From Acidiphilium rubrum (lineage in GTDB: Bacteria > Pseudomonadota > Alphaproteobacteria > Acetobacterales > Acetobacteraceae), in contig NZ_FTNE01000026.1 in the NCBI RefSeq assembly GCF_900156265.1, positions 1-55,355 on the forward strand: a DNA stretch of 55,355 bases, in the 5' to 3' direction. Made by a program: the position numbers and the translations under genes. Below, in pieces: positions 36,391 to 44,768 of the stretch. Below the pieces are notes generated by a model. That model saw only the letters and a program-made list of their open reading frames with translations. It did not search any database and was not told the origin of the DNA. Numbering within the stretch: position 1 is the stretch's first letter; each line of letters starts with the position of its first letter.

Positions 36391-37710
36391 ATGATTGCTC
36401 TCGCGATCTTTATCGCCACCCTGACCCTGGTCATCTGGCAACCCCGCGGCCTCGGCATCGGCTGGAGCGCCATGGCCGGCGCGATCGTCGATCTGGCGCT
36501 CGGCATCATCCACTGGCGCAACATCCCCACGGTCTGGCACATCGTCTGGAACGCGACCTTCACCTTCATCGCCCTGATCATCATTTCCCTCCTGCTCGAT
36601 GAGGCCGGGCTGTTTCGCTGGGCCGCGCTGCATGTCGCGCGCTGGGGCCGTGGGCGGGGGCGCATTCTGCTGCCGCTGATCGTCCTGCTCGGTGCGGCCA
36701 TCGCCGCGGTCTTCGCCAACGACGGCGCCGCCCTGCTGCTCACCCCGATCGTGATGGCGATTCTGCTCAGCCTCGAATTCCCGCCGGCCGCCGCCTTCGC
36801 CTTCATCATCGCGACCGGTTTCGTCGCCGATACCACCAGCCTGCCGCTGGTGATTTCCAATCTGGTCAACATCGTCAGCGCCAATGTCTTTCACATCGGC
36901 TTTAACCGCTACGCCGTGGTGATGATCCCGATCGACATCGTCGCCCTGCTCGCCACCCTCGCCGTACTCGGCCTGCTCTACCGCCGCACGGTCGACCGAA
37001 ACTACGCCGTCGCAGCGCTCGATATCCCCAAAACCGCCATCCGCGACAGGGTGGTGTTCCGCGCCGCCTGGCCGATCCTGCTGATCCTGCTGGCGGCTTA
37101 TTTCATCACCGCACCGCTCGGCATTCCGGTCTCCTTCGTCACCATCATCGCGGCTCTGCTGCTGCTCGCCATCGCCGCGCGCCTGTTCACCACCGGCGGG
37201 CCGATCATCGACATTCGGCGCATTCTGCAAGGCGCACCCTGGCAAGTCGTCATCTTCAGCCTCGGGATGTATCTGGTGGTCTACGGTCTGCGCAACGCCG
37301 GGCTGACCAACCACATCGCCGCCGCGCTCAAACTGTTCGCGTCCCACGGCATCTGGGCTGCCGCGCTCGGTACCGGGATTCTCGCCGCACTCCTGTCATC
37401 GATCATGAACAACATGCCGAGCGTTCTGGTCGGCGCGCTGGCCATCGAACACCTGCCCAACGTCGCCCCGCCGATCCATGATGCCATGGTCTACGCCAAC
37501 ATCATCGGCTGCGACCTCGGGCCGAAATTCACCCCGATCGGCAGCCTCGCCACCCTGCTCTGGCTGCACGTGCTGGCGCAAAAGGGCACCACCATCACCT
37601 GGGGCCAGTATATGAAAATCGGCCTGCTGATCACCCCGCCGGTCCTGATCGCGACCCTCGCAGCCCTTGCCCTGTGGCTGCCGATCGTGGGATCGACCGC
37701 CCATGGATGA
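36391..37710 (+). CDS. arsB: arsenite efflux pump ArsB
   Basis: This 439-residue inner-membrane antiporter has about twelve helices and exports arsenite and antimonite. It is close to E. coli ArsB along its length ([45 protein letters not shown]). The late segment [14 protein letters not shown] and the [19 protein letters not shown] region are also characteristic. I chose the ATG at 36391. It overlaps arsH by 8 bp. No arsA ATPase is present, so it works from the proton gradient. Confidence 0.95.
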   Translation: MIALAIFIATLTLVIWQPRGLGIGWSAMAGAIVDLALGIIHWRNIPTVWHIVWNATFTFIALIIISLLLDEAGLFRWAALHVARWGRGRGRILLPLIVLLGAAIAAVFANDGAALLLTPIVMAILLSLEFPPAAAFAFIIATGFVADTTSLPLVISNLVNIVSANVFHIGFNRYAVVMIPIDIVALLATLAVLGLLYRRTVDRNYAVAALDIPKTAIRDRVVFRAAWPILLILLAAYFITAPLGIPVSFVTIIAALLLLAIAARLFTTGGPIIDIRRILQGAPWQVVIFSLGMYLVVYGLRNAGLTNHIAAALKLFASHGIWAAALGTGILAALLSSIMNNMPSVLVGALAIEHLPNVAPPIHDAMVYANIIGCDLGPKFTPIGSLATLLWLHVLAQKGTTITWGQYMKIGLLITPPVLIATLAALALWLPIVGSTAHG

Positions 37711-38395
37711 CATGCCCGCCCTGCAGCCTGACCTGCTTGCCCCACCCGACCTCTCCCGCCTGGAGCCCGCCACGCGCGCCACCCATAAACCGCGCGTCCT
37801 GCTGCTGTACGGCTCGCTGCGCACCCGCTCCTATTCGCGCCTGCTGACCGAGGAAGCCGCCCGGCTGCTCGACCTCATGGGTGCCGAAACCCGCATCTTC
37901 GACCCGCGCGACCTGCCGGTCACCAACACCACCACGGCCGATCACCCCAAAGTCCAGGAATTGCGCAACCTGTCGATCTGGTCGGAAGCGCAGGTCTGGT
38001 GCAGCCCGGAGCTACACGGCGCGATCACCGGTGTCATCAAAAACCAGATCGACTGGATTCCGCTCGAACTCGGCGCCGTCCGCCCCACCCAGGGCCGCGT
38101 TCTCGCCGTCATGCAGGTGTCCGGCGGTTCGCAAAGCTTCAACGCTGTCAACACGCTCCGCCTGCTCGGCCGCTGGATGCGCATGGTCACCATCCCCAAC
38201 CAATCGAGCGTCGCCAAGGCCTACGAACAATTCGACGAAGCCGGCCGCATGCTCGCCTCGCCCTACTACGACCGCCTGGTCGACGTGATGGAAGAACTCA
38301 TCCGCTTCACCCTGCTGCTGCGCGACCGCGCCCCCTATCTGGTCGACCGCTACAGCGAACGGAAACAATCCAGCCACGACACGTCCCGCCTCTGA
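37703..38395 (+). CDS. arsH: ArsH organoarsenical oxidase (NADPH-FMN reductase family)
   Basis: This 230-residue flavoprotein oxidises trivalent methylated or aromatic arsenicals to less toxic pentavalent forms. The flavodoxin-like fold shows [14 protein letters not shown] (FMN phosphate loop, about 45-58), the [17 protein letters not shown] region and [14 protein letters not shown], all diagnostic of ArsH. It is the last gene of arsRCBH, translationally coupled to arsB. Confidence 0.95.
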   Translation: MDDMPALQPDLLAPPDLSRLEPATRATHKPRVLLLYGSLRTRSYSRLLTEEAARLLDLMGAETRIFDPRDLPVTNTTTADHPKVQELRNLSIWSEAQVWCSPELHGAITGVIKNQIDWIPLELGAVRPTQGRVLAVMQVSGGSQSFNAVNTLRLLGRWMRMVTIPNQSSVAKAYEQFDEAGRMLASPYYDRLVDVMEELIRFTLLLRDRAPYLVDRYSERKQSSHDTSRL

Positions 38396-38421
38396 CCCGC
38401 GGCAGGCGTTTGACGTGACGA

Positions 38422-39045
38422 TCAGTTCGGCGCTGCCAGCACCGCGGTAAACCGCGCCGCCTTCGCCGCCACCTGCGCCGGCGTATCGCCACGCTGATAC
38501 AGTGATCCGCCGATGCCGAACCCGGCCGCACCCGCCGCGAGCCAGGGCGCCATGTTATCCGGCGCGATCCCGCCCACCGGCAGCACCAGGGTGCCCGCCG
38601 GCAGCACCGCGCGGATCGCCCGCAGCATTGCCGGGCTGCCTGCTTCGGCGGGAAACAGCTTCAGCGCATCCGCCCCCGCCGCCAGCAGCGCAAACGCTTC
38701 GGCCGGTGTAAAAAACCCTGGTGCAGCCTGAAGATTATGCGCCTTCGCCGCCGCCACGATCGCCGGATCGGCGTGCGGCGTGATAATGATCCGCCCGCCC
38801 GCATCGGCCACCGCGGCGACATCCGCCGGCGTCATCACCGTCCCCGCGCCGATCAGCGTGCTCGCCCCGAACCGCCGCGCGAGGCGGCCGATGCTTTCCA
38901 ACGGATCGGGCGAGTTGAGTGGAACCTCGATCACCCCCACCCCCGCGGCGACCAGCACATCACCGATCGCCCCGACCTCGTCCGGCGTCACCCCGCGCAA
39001 AATCGCGATCAACGGCGATGCAGCGAGGCACGATTTCAAGTCCAT
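38422..39045 (-). CDS. dgoA: 2-dehydro-3-deoxy-6-phosphogalactonate aldolase
   Basis: This 207-residue class I aldolase cleaves KDPGal to pyruvate and glyceraldehyde 3-phosphate. GVIEVPLNSPDPLESI is typical of DgoA rather than KDPG aldolase (Eda), which has LRTP in that place. The Schiff-base Lys is in DALKLFPAE, and the phosphate-binding glycines are in PVGGI and GFGIGGSLY. It is the last gene of the operon and its start overlaps dgoK by 10 bp. Confidence 0.93.
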   Translation of the reverse strand: MDLKSCLAASPLIAILRGVTPDEVGAIGDVLVAAGVGVIEVPLNSPDPLESIGRLARRFGASTLIGAGTVMTPADVAAVADAGGRIIITPHADPAIVAAAKAHNLQAAPGFFTPAEAFALLAAGADALKLFPAEAGSPAMLRAIRAVLPAGTLVLPVGGIAPDNMAPWLAAGAAGFGIGGSLYQRGDTPAQVAAKAARFTAVLAAPN

Positions 39046-39917
39046 GATGCGCGCTCTCCCAATCGTGCCAGCCCGGCGGCACTTGCGGCCTCATCCACCG
39101 CAATCGCCACCCCGCCGCGCGAAGCAATCGCCGTCACATACAGCGCCGCCAGCGTGCTCGCGCCGACCACAGCCACCGGCGTTGCAACGCCATCCAGCGC
39201 CGCGTTCAACTCATGCCCGATCATCAGCCCGGACAGATAGGCATAAGCCGCCGCCTCGGTCATGCCCTGGCGCAGCACCTGGGTGCGCACGCCGAACGCA
39301 TGATGCAGCAACCCGCCCGCCTCCGTGGCACGTGCCACGCCGGCGGTGAATGCCACCGGGTCGATCGGCCCCGCCACGATGGTGCGCGCCAGAATCGTAT
39401 GCTCAGCCAGGGCCGCGAACATCTCACCGGTCATATAGGTGCTGAACCGCTCGATCCGCCCGGCCGACACCACCGCCCATTTCGAATGGGTGCCCGGCAG
39501 GCAGATCACGCGCGCCGTGCCATCACATGCAGCGGCACCCAGAATCTGGGTCTCCTCGCCGCGCATGACATCGGCGACGCCGTTTTCATCGATCGTGGCG
39601 AGACCGGGAACAATCCGAACCGCCGCCCCCGCGAAAGCAACCGGGGTCAGCCGCGCCGCAATCTCATCGATCCCGGCCGGGCACGGCAGATAGGCCACCT
39701 CATGCCAGCCCTGCCGGCTGCCGATCATGCCGCATAACAGCACCCGGCGTTCGCCGTCCGCCAGCCAGTCACCCACAATGTCACGCAGCACCGGCTCGAA
39801 CTGACGGTCCGTTATCGCCATGATGCCCTGCGCCGTGGCACGCCTGTCGCGCACCGCACCATCCTGGTCGAGCCGCCACGCGCGCAGCGATGTGGTCCCC
39901 CAATCGACGCCGATCAT
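39036..39917 (-). CDS. dgoK: 2-dehydro-3-deoxygalactonokinase
   Basis: This 293-residue sugar-acid kinase phosphorylates KDGal to make the DgoA substrate. It begins MIGVDWGTTSLRAWRLD, the ATP-phosphate loop of the DgoK family, and has GSRQGWHEVAYLPCP and VICLPGTHSKW, which are characteristic. Length is normal. It sits 18 bp downstream of the SDR gene and overlaps dgoA. Confidence 0.94.
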   Translation of the reverse strand: MIGVDWGTTSLRAWRLDQDGAVRDRRATAQGIMAITDRQFEPVLRDIVGDWLADGERRVLLCGMIGSRQGWHEVAYLPCPAGIDEIAARLTPVAFAGAAVRIVPGLATIDENGVADVMRGEETQILGAAACDGTARVICLPGTHSKWAVVSAGRIERFSTYMTGEMFAALAEHTILARTIVAGPIDPVAFTAGVARATEAGGLLHHAFGVRTQVLRQGMTEAAAYAYLSGLMIGHELNAALDGVATPVAVVGASTLAALYVTAIASRGGVAIAVDEAASAAGLARLGERASWT

Positions 39918-39935
39918 CGCGCCGTGCCGGCCGGC

Positions 39936-40706
39936 TCAGACCGCTCCGGCATCGACGTAGAAATTATGCGCGGTGATCAACCGGCTGTCATCGGCGGCCA
40001 GCCACAGCGCCATCCGCGCACAATCGGCCGGTGCCAGCTTTTCCTTCAGGCACTGGCGCTTGAGCAGGTCGGCCTCCCCCTCCGGCGTCAGCCATTTCTC
40101 GATCTGGCGTTTCGTCATGATCCAGCCTGGCAGAATGCAATTCGCCCGAATGCCGTCAGGCCCGTAATCACGCGCGAGGCTGCGGGTCAGCGCCTCGATG
40201 CCCGCTTTCGCCGTCACATAGGCCGGCATGCCGCCCTGGCTCAGGTGCCAACTGGTCGACCCGAAATTCACGATCGCGCCGCCGCCCGCGGCCTGCATCA
40301 TCGGAATGATCGCCTGGGCTGCGAAAAACTGATGCCGCAGATTAACCGCCAGCCGTTCGTCCCAGTATTCCGGCGTCACGGCCATCGTATCGTGGCGTTC
40401 GTCATGCGCCGCGTTGTTCACTAACACGGTGAAATCGCCGACAGCGTCACGACCTTTGGCAATTGCCGCCTTGAGTGCCGCGATATCGCGCAAATCACAC
40501 TGAATGAACAGCGGCGCCGGATGATCGCCGGCGACATCCCGCACCACCGCCTCGCCGCCCGCCTGATCGATGTCGACGAATACAACTTTGCAGTGCTGTT
40601 CAGCAAAATGCCGAACCAGCGAAGCGCCGATGCCACCGCCACCACCGGTGATGAACACCGCGCGGCCACGCAGGCTGGGATAAATCGCGTTCTGAATTTC
40701 CGTCAT
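39936..40706 (-). CDS. SDR, probable aldose 1-dehydrogenase of the galactose pathway
   Basis: This 256-residue classical SDR has FITGGGGGIGAS (NAD motif, about 18-29), VLVNNAAHD, a Ser in FGSTSW, and YVTAK as catalytic Tyr and Lys. The beginning (IQNAIYPSLRGR) is typical of SDRs encoded in sugar-oxidation operons and annotated as galactose, arabinose or xylose dehydrogenases. Its place between a sugar ABC importer and dgoK/dgoA suggests oxidation of D-galactose or a related sugar to the lactone. The ATG at 40706 is 7 bp from the ATPase gene. Confidence 0.82.
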   Translation of the reverse strand: MTEIQNAIYPSLRGRAVFITGGGGGIGASLVRHFAEQHCKVVFVDIDQAGGEAVVRDVAGDHPAPLFIQCDLRDIAALKAAIAKGRDAVGDFTVLVNNAAHDERHDTMAVTPEYWDERLAVNLRHQFFAAQAIIPMMQAAGGGAIVNFGSTSWHLSQGGMPAYVTAKAGIEALTRSLARDYGPDGIRANCILPGWIMTKRQIEKWLTPEGEADLLKRQCLKEKLAPADCARMALWLAADDSRLITAHNFYVDAGAV

Positions 40707-40713
40707 ACCACTC

Positions 40714-41472
40714 TCACTGTGCTGCCGCGCGCATCGCGCGGTATTCCCGCCGGACGATGTCGAGCAAGGCCTCGACCGAGGTGTCCCTGGCATTGCCCTC
40801 GAAGGTCACGGTACCGCGCTGCATCATCATGATACGATCCGCGATTTCCAAAGTCTGAGCATAATTATGCATGATCATGATGATCGAAATATCGCCGCGC
40901 GCCTGCTGGCGTTGGATCAGATCGATGATCAACCCCGCCTCGCGCGCGCCCATCGCCGCTAACGGTTCATCGAGCAACAGTATTTTCGCGTTCGAATACA
41001 CCGCCCGCGCAATCGCGATCGCCTGGCGCTGCCCACCCGACAGCATCGCCACCTCATCATCGACCGATGGCACCTGTACCCCGATATCATCGAGCGCCGC
41101 CGCCGCGCGTTTGCGCATCGCCCCATGATCGAGCATGCCGAACCGGTTGCGCAGTTCACGGTTCAAAAACATATTGTGATAGATCGGCAACGTATTCACC
41201 AGCGCCAGATCCTGATAAACGCACTCGATCCCCAGGCTCCGCGCATGATCCACCGAGGTCAGCGTCACCGCCTCGCCATTGATGAACATCTGCCCCGAAC
41301 TCGGCTTGTGATAGCCAGTGATGATCTTCATCAGCGTCGATTTGCCGGCGCCGTTGTCACCCAGAATGCCGAGCACCTCACCCTTGTTCACATGCAGCGA
41401 AATCCCCGACAATGCCGATATATTGCCGAAATTCTTGGTGATGTCCGCCGCCCGCAGCGCCTCCGTGCTCAT
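40714..41472 (-). CDS. sugar ABC transporter ATP-binding protein
   Basis: This 252-residue ATPase has one ABC domain: Walker A GDNGAGKST, Q-loop VYQD, signature LSGGQRQAIAIARA, Walker B ILLLDEPLAAM and switch His in MIMHN. Single-domain ATPases of this sort (FrcA-like) serve carbohydrate uptake transporters of the CUT2 class, where a double-length ATPase is the commoner form. It overlaps the permease by 4 bp (ATGA). Confidence 0.92.
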   Translation of the reverse strand: MSTEALRAADITKNFGNISALSGISLHVNKGEVLGILGDNGAGKSTLMKIITGYHKPSSGQMFINGEAVTLTSVDHARSLGIECVYQDLALVNTLPIYHNMFLNRELRNRFGMLDHGAMRKRAAAALDDIGVQVPSVDDEVAMLSGGQRQAIAIARAVYSNAKILLLDEPLAAMGAREAGLIIDLIQRQQARGDISIIMIMHNYAQTLEIADRIMMMQRGTVTFEGNARDTSVEALLDIVRREYRAMRAAAQ

Positions 41473-42446
41473 GACCGTCCTCCGCGGTTCAACCGCCCGA
41501 CATGAATGTTCGCAATCATCGCAATGAGGATCGCAGCACCGATAATCATATCGAATGTGAAAGCATTGATGCCCTGCAAGGTGAACCCGTCCTGCAACAC
41601 GCCCAGCACCGTAGCCCCGATCAACCCGCCGATGATCGTGCCCGACCCGCCCGCCAGCGACGTACCGCCGATCACCCCCGAAGCGACCGCCAGGAACATG
41701 ATGTTGGTGCCGCCGGCCAGCGGATCGGTCGAGCCGATCCGGAACGCCTCGAGAATACCCGTGATCCCACCGAGCATACTGGTCAGCATGAAATTACCGA
41801 TCTTGATGCGCGCGGCATTGATCCCCGCCTCGGTCGCGCCGGTCAGATTGCCGCCCACCGCAATCGTATGCAGCCCCCACCGCCGATGGCGCAGCACCAT
41901 ATGCATGATCACCACGATCAGAATCGCCCAGAGAAATTCGTTATACCCGGCAGCGCCAAAAATATTCGCCATCGTCTGCCCGCCAGGCGTGTTGATCGGA
42001 TACCCTTTCGAAACCGTAAGGGTAAATCCGTTGATCAAAAACAGCGTACCCAGCGTCGTCACGAAACTCGGCACTTTCAGCAACACCGTAATCGCCCCGT
42101 TGATCAAACCCACCAACGCCGAGACGATCATCGCAAACACGAAGCCCACGAACATCCCGAGCCCGGCATGGTCGGTGAACGCCATGATGAACGGCGCCAG
42201 CGCGAAAATCTGCCCGACCGAAAGATCGATCTCGCCACAGATCAACAGCATGATCTCGCCACACGCAATGATCGCCGACGGCGCAATGAACTGCGACAAG
42301 GTCTGCAGATTGGGCCCGGTCAGAAAATTGGCATTGACCACAGAGAAGTAGATAACCAGGACCAACGCGACAACGACAATACTGGCCTCACGCAGAGCCA
42401 GCAGCTTGGTGCCGCGTTGCCGGAATGAAAGTGTAGTTGCACTCAT
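41469..42446 (-). CDS. sugar ABC transporter permease (RbsC/FrcC-like)
   Basis: This 325-residue permease has eight to ten helices and CUT2-class features: LLICGEIDLSVGQIFAL near residues 67-83, ALVGLINGAITVLLKVPSFVTTLGT and the late GGTSLAGGSGTIIGGLIGA. It forms the membrane part of the importer with the ATPase downstream and the binding protein upstream. A GC-rich repeat lies between it and the binding-protein gene. Confidence 0.93.
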   Translation of the reverse strand: MSATTLSFRQRGTKLLALREASIVVVALVLVIYFSVVNANFLTGPNLQTLSQFIAPSAIIACGEIMLLICGEIDLSVGQIFALAPFIMAFTDHAGLGMFVGFVFAMIVSALVGLINGAITVLLKVPSFVTTLGTLFLINGFTLTVSKGYPINTPGGQTMANIFGAAGYNEFLWAILIVVIMHMVLRHRRWGLHTIAVGGNLTGATEAGINAARIKIGNFMLTSMLGGITGILEAFRIGSTDPLAGGTNIMFLAVASGVIGGTSLAGGSGTIIGGLIGATVLGVLQDGFTLQGINAFTFDMIIGAAILIAMIANIHVGRLNRGGRS

Positions 42447-42487
42447 GACAACTCCTGACCGATGCGGGGTTAGGCGGGGTAGGAAGA

Positions 42488-42618
42488 AGGCCAGGGGGCT
42501 CTTTCCCCTGGACCCCCGTTAAAGGCGGAGCCTTTGAAATCCATTCGTTTCAGGCAAGGGGAAAGTGACCCAGGCCAGATCAGCGGAACCGGCGAGGCAG
42601 AGCCCCTCGCCGTCCTTA
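42488..42618. repeat. GC-rich palindromic repeat inside the sugar ABC operon
   Basis: CCAGGGGGCTCTTTCCCCTGG and AAAGGCGGAGCCTTT hairpins are followed by an inner CAGGCAAGGGGAAAGTGACC and a closing GCAGAGCCCCTCGCC. It is a divergent, shorter member of the family at 13261 and 49072. It separates the binding-protein gene from the permease gene and may lower expression of the downstream genes relative to the binding protein. Confidence 0.75.
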
Positions 42619-42619
42619 C

Positions 42620-43711
42620 TCAGCCGGCAATCGCGCCGCTCCGCGGCACGATCGCGGCTTTCGACGAATTACCCTCATAGCGTGTCTTGGTATCGAGATA
42701 CGGCTTGACCGAGCTCTTATCGATGAACTTAAGCCCCGTATTCACATCGGCCGGCCCGACCAGCCCGCCGGACGCCTTGTACATGAACATTTCCATCACG
42801 GTATAAAAACCCTGAAGGTAAGGCTGCTGATCGATCGTGAAATCCAGATGCCCTTCGTTGATCAGATCAAGCGTTTTGGGCAACAGATCAAACCCGCCGC
42901 CATGCACGCCCTTCTTGGCCAGGCCGAACTGCTGCATCACTTCACCCACGCCCTGGGTGCTGCCCGCATCGACCGCGAACATCCCTTTGACCGATTGATG
43001 CCCGAGGTAATACGCCTTGATCTTGGTCAATTCCTCGTTCACCGTCGGCCCGGTGGTGATCTCCTGATAGGTGATGCCCTTGCCGAGCTTCTTGATCGCG
43101 GCGGCCGCACCATCGATGCGCGGCTGAATGTTCAACTGCCCCGGCGTTGCAATGAACAGCGCGACATCGCCCGATCCCACCAGCTTGACGATTTTTTCGC
43201 CCATCTGATAGCCGGATTTGAACAGATCCTGCCCGATATAGGCGAGCCGCTTGTTGCCCGATGTCGCCGGCGCATCGGCATTATACGCAAACACCGGAAT
43301 CCCGGCCGCCAGCGCCTTGTTGGTCGGCGCATTGAACGCCGTCGGGTCGACAATCGGCACCGCGATCGCATCCGCCTTGCCGGCAATCGCGACATTCATC
43401 GCGTTCACCATGTGCGACACGTTCGAGGTCTGCGATCCGGTCCACTGATACTCGCAGCCGAGCAGCGCACAGGCATCGTGGATGCCGTATTGCGTCGGCA
43501 CGAAGAACGGATTGGTCGTGACGTGGTTCACGAACACGAATTTCCAGCGCGGATGCGTCGGAAACGGTGCCGCCGTTGCCGCCTGGGCGCCGCGCGTGCC
43601 GGCCGCGATCAGCGCGGCAGCACCAGCTAGCGAAACCCCGTTCATCACGGCGCGGCGTGGCAGATGGCGCGCAGCGCGTGCAGCGGCCTGTTCGTCGATT
43701 TGATCGGTCAT
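42620..43711 (-). CDS. sugar ABC transporter substrate-binding protein
   Basis: This 363-residue type-1 periplasmic binding protein is related to the ribose/rhizopine group. The leader has a twin-arginine pattern (LPRRAVMNGVSLAGAAAL, about 16-33) and an AQA cleavage site, so Tat export is likely. After that, WKFVFVNHVTTNPFF, DAIAVPIVDP and the late FTIDQQPYLQGFYTV are typical. The ligand is a sugar, probably one fed into the KDPGal route. The ATG at 43711 has GGGGGAA upstream. Confidence 0.9.
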   Translation of the reverse strand: MTDQIDEQAAARAARHLPRRAVMNGVSLAGAAALIAAGTRGAQAATAAPFPTHPRWKFVFVNHVTTNPFFVPTQYGIHDACALLGCEYQWTGSQTSNVSHMVNAMNVAIAGKADAIAVPIVDPTAFNAPTNKALAAGIPVFAYNADAPATSGNKRLAYIGQDLFKSGYQMGEKIVKLVGSGDVALFIATPGQLNIQPRIDGAAAAIKKLGKGITYQEITTGPTVNEELTKIKAYYLGHQSVKGMFAVDAGSTQGVGEVMQQFGLAKKGVHGGGFDLLPKTLDLINEGHLDFTIDQQPYLQGFYTVMEMFMYKASGGLVGPADVNTGLKFIDKSSVKPYLDTKTRYEGNSSKAAIVPRSGAIAG

Positions 43712-43859
43712 GGTTCCCCCTATTTTGAATTCGGTCTTGGACTGGGCGATTATGCAGACTGGACGTCTTTTAACGGTTTTGTCCATACCGCGTCATCAGC
43801 GCCATGGCAATTCCTGGACACGGGTTTCATAAGGCGGAACTTGGAGCCAGAACCCCACC

Positions 43860-44624
43860 TTATCCGGCGTCGGGCCGCCCCAGGACAAACCGTAAATCGC
43901 TCGTTTCCGTCGGCGTCATCGCCACATCCAGCCCCGCCTCGATCGCGGCGAGATGCGCGCGCATCAACCCCGCCGCCGCCTTCACCCGGCCCGCCACCAG
44001 CGCATCGAGCAATCGTTGATGGTCATCCATCCGGCAGCACAGCGCCGGATGGCGCTGGAACAACGCAATGATCAGCGACGACCGGCCGACCAGGTTCGAA
44101 ACAATCTCGACCAGCACGGAATTTCCCAGGCCGCGGGTCAATTCCACGTGAAACCGCCCGGAAGCGGCAATCATCCGGGCCCGATCCCGCACAAGCCCGG
44201 CTTCGGTCTCGGCATCGCAGCACGCGCGCAACACCCCGGCCAACGCCGGCGCGATCGGCCCCACCTGCGCCTCGACCATGCCGACCTCGATCAACCGGCG
44301 CGCCTGAAACACCGACCGCGCCTCATCCGGCGTCGGGCACGCCACCGTGGCGCCCCGCCCGGGCGGCAGGTCGATCACCCCCTCATGCGCCAGCGCCAGC
44401 AACACCCGCCGGATGCGCATGCGGCTCGCCTGATAGATCGCTGCGAGTTCTTCCTCGATCAGCCTGGTCCCCGGCAGCAACCGCTGCTCCACGATCGCGC
44501 CACGCACGGCGATAAAAATCGCAGTCTCCGCCTCGGTCAATCCGCTGATCGCGCGCGGCGCCAAACCGGCGCTCCATCCAGCGGCCGCCTCGGCATCGAC
44601 GTTCAGAACCCCAATATTGTTCAC
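43860..44624 (-). CDS. GntR-family regulator with FCD domain
   Basis: This 254-residue repressor has an N-terminal winged helix (about residues 30-95, with LPGTRLIEEELAAIY and RMRIRRVLLALAHEGVI). A C-terminal FCD ligand domain holds the metal-binding Asp/His pattern (FHVELTRGL and DDHQRLLDAL). In E. coli a protein of this family, DgoR, controls the galactonate genes. It lies 148 bp upstream of the sugar importer genes on the same strand and is divergent from an NCS1 permease, so it could control either or both. The start is taken as GTG at 44624, which overlaps one of two TTGTNNACAA sites. The ligand is unknown. Confidence 0.82.
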   Translation of the reverse strand: MNNIGVLNVDAEAAAGWSAGLAPRAISGLTEAETAIFIAVRGAIVEQRLLPGTRLIEEELAAIYQASRMRIRRVLLALAHEGVIDLPPGRGATVACPTPDEARSVFQARRLIEVGMVEAQVGPIAPALAGVLRACCDAETEAGLVRDRARMIAASGRFHVELTRGLGNSVLVEIVSNLVGRSSLIIALFQRHPALCCRMDDHQRLLDALVAGRVKAAAGLMRAHLAAIEAGLDVAMTPTETSDLRFVLGRPDAG

Positions 44625-44648
44625 AATCAACCTGATTTTTGTTGACAA
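44616..44648. promoter_or_regulatory. two TTGTNNACAA operator-like sites
   Basis: ATTGTTCACAAT (44616-44627) and TTGTTGACAA (44639-44648) are palindromes of the form TTGTNNACAA, centred 22 bp apart, about two helical turns. FCD-type GntR proteins commonly bind such sequences. The second contains TTGACA (44642-44647), a likely -35 element for the NCS1 permease, with GAATAT 18 bp further on. Autorepression and control of the permease are inferred. Confidence 0.6.
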
Positions 44649-44768
44649 CGCGGCGACGATCCCGCGAATATGCTCAGAACGAACAGACCAGACAAGCCGG
44701 AACGGCACCCAGGTCTAGGGGAAACAACAGCGCGACGGCTCCGACTTCCAACCTGACAGGAGCCTGCC

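Noticed and set aside
44648-44768. Riboswitch before the NCS1 permease
   Set aside because: The leader is short and I see no conserved guanidine, purine or PreQ1 riboswitch core; the operator-like sites explain control more simply.
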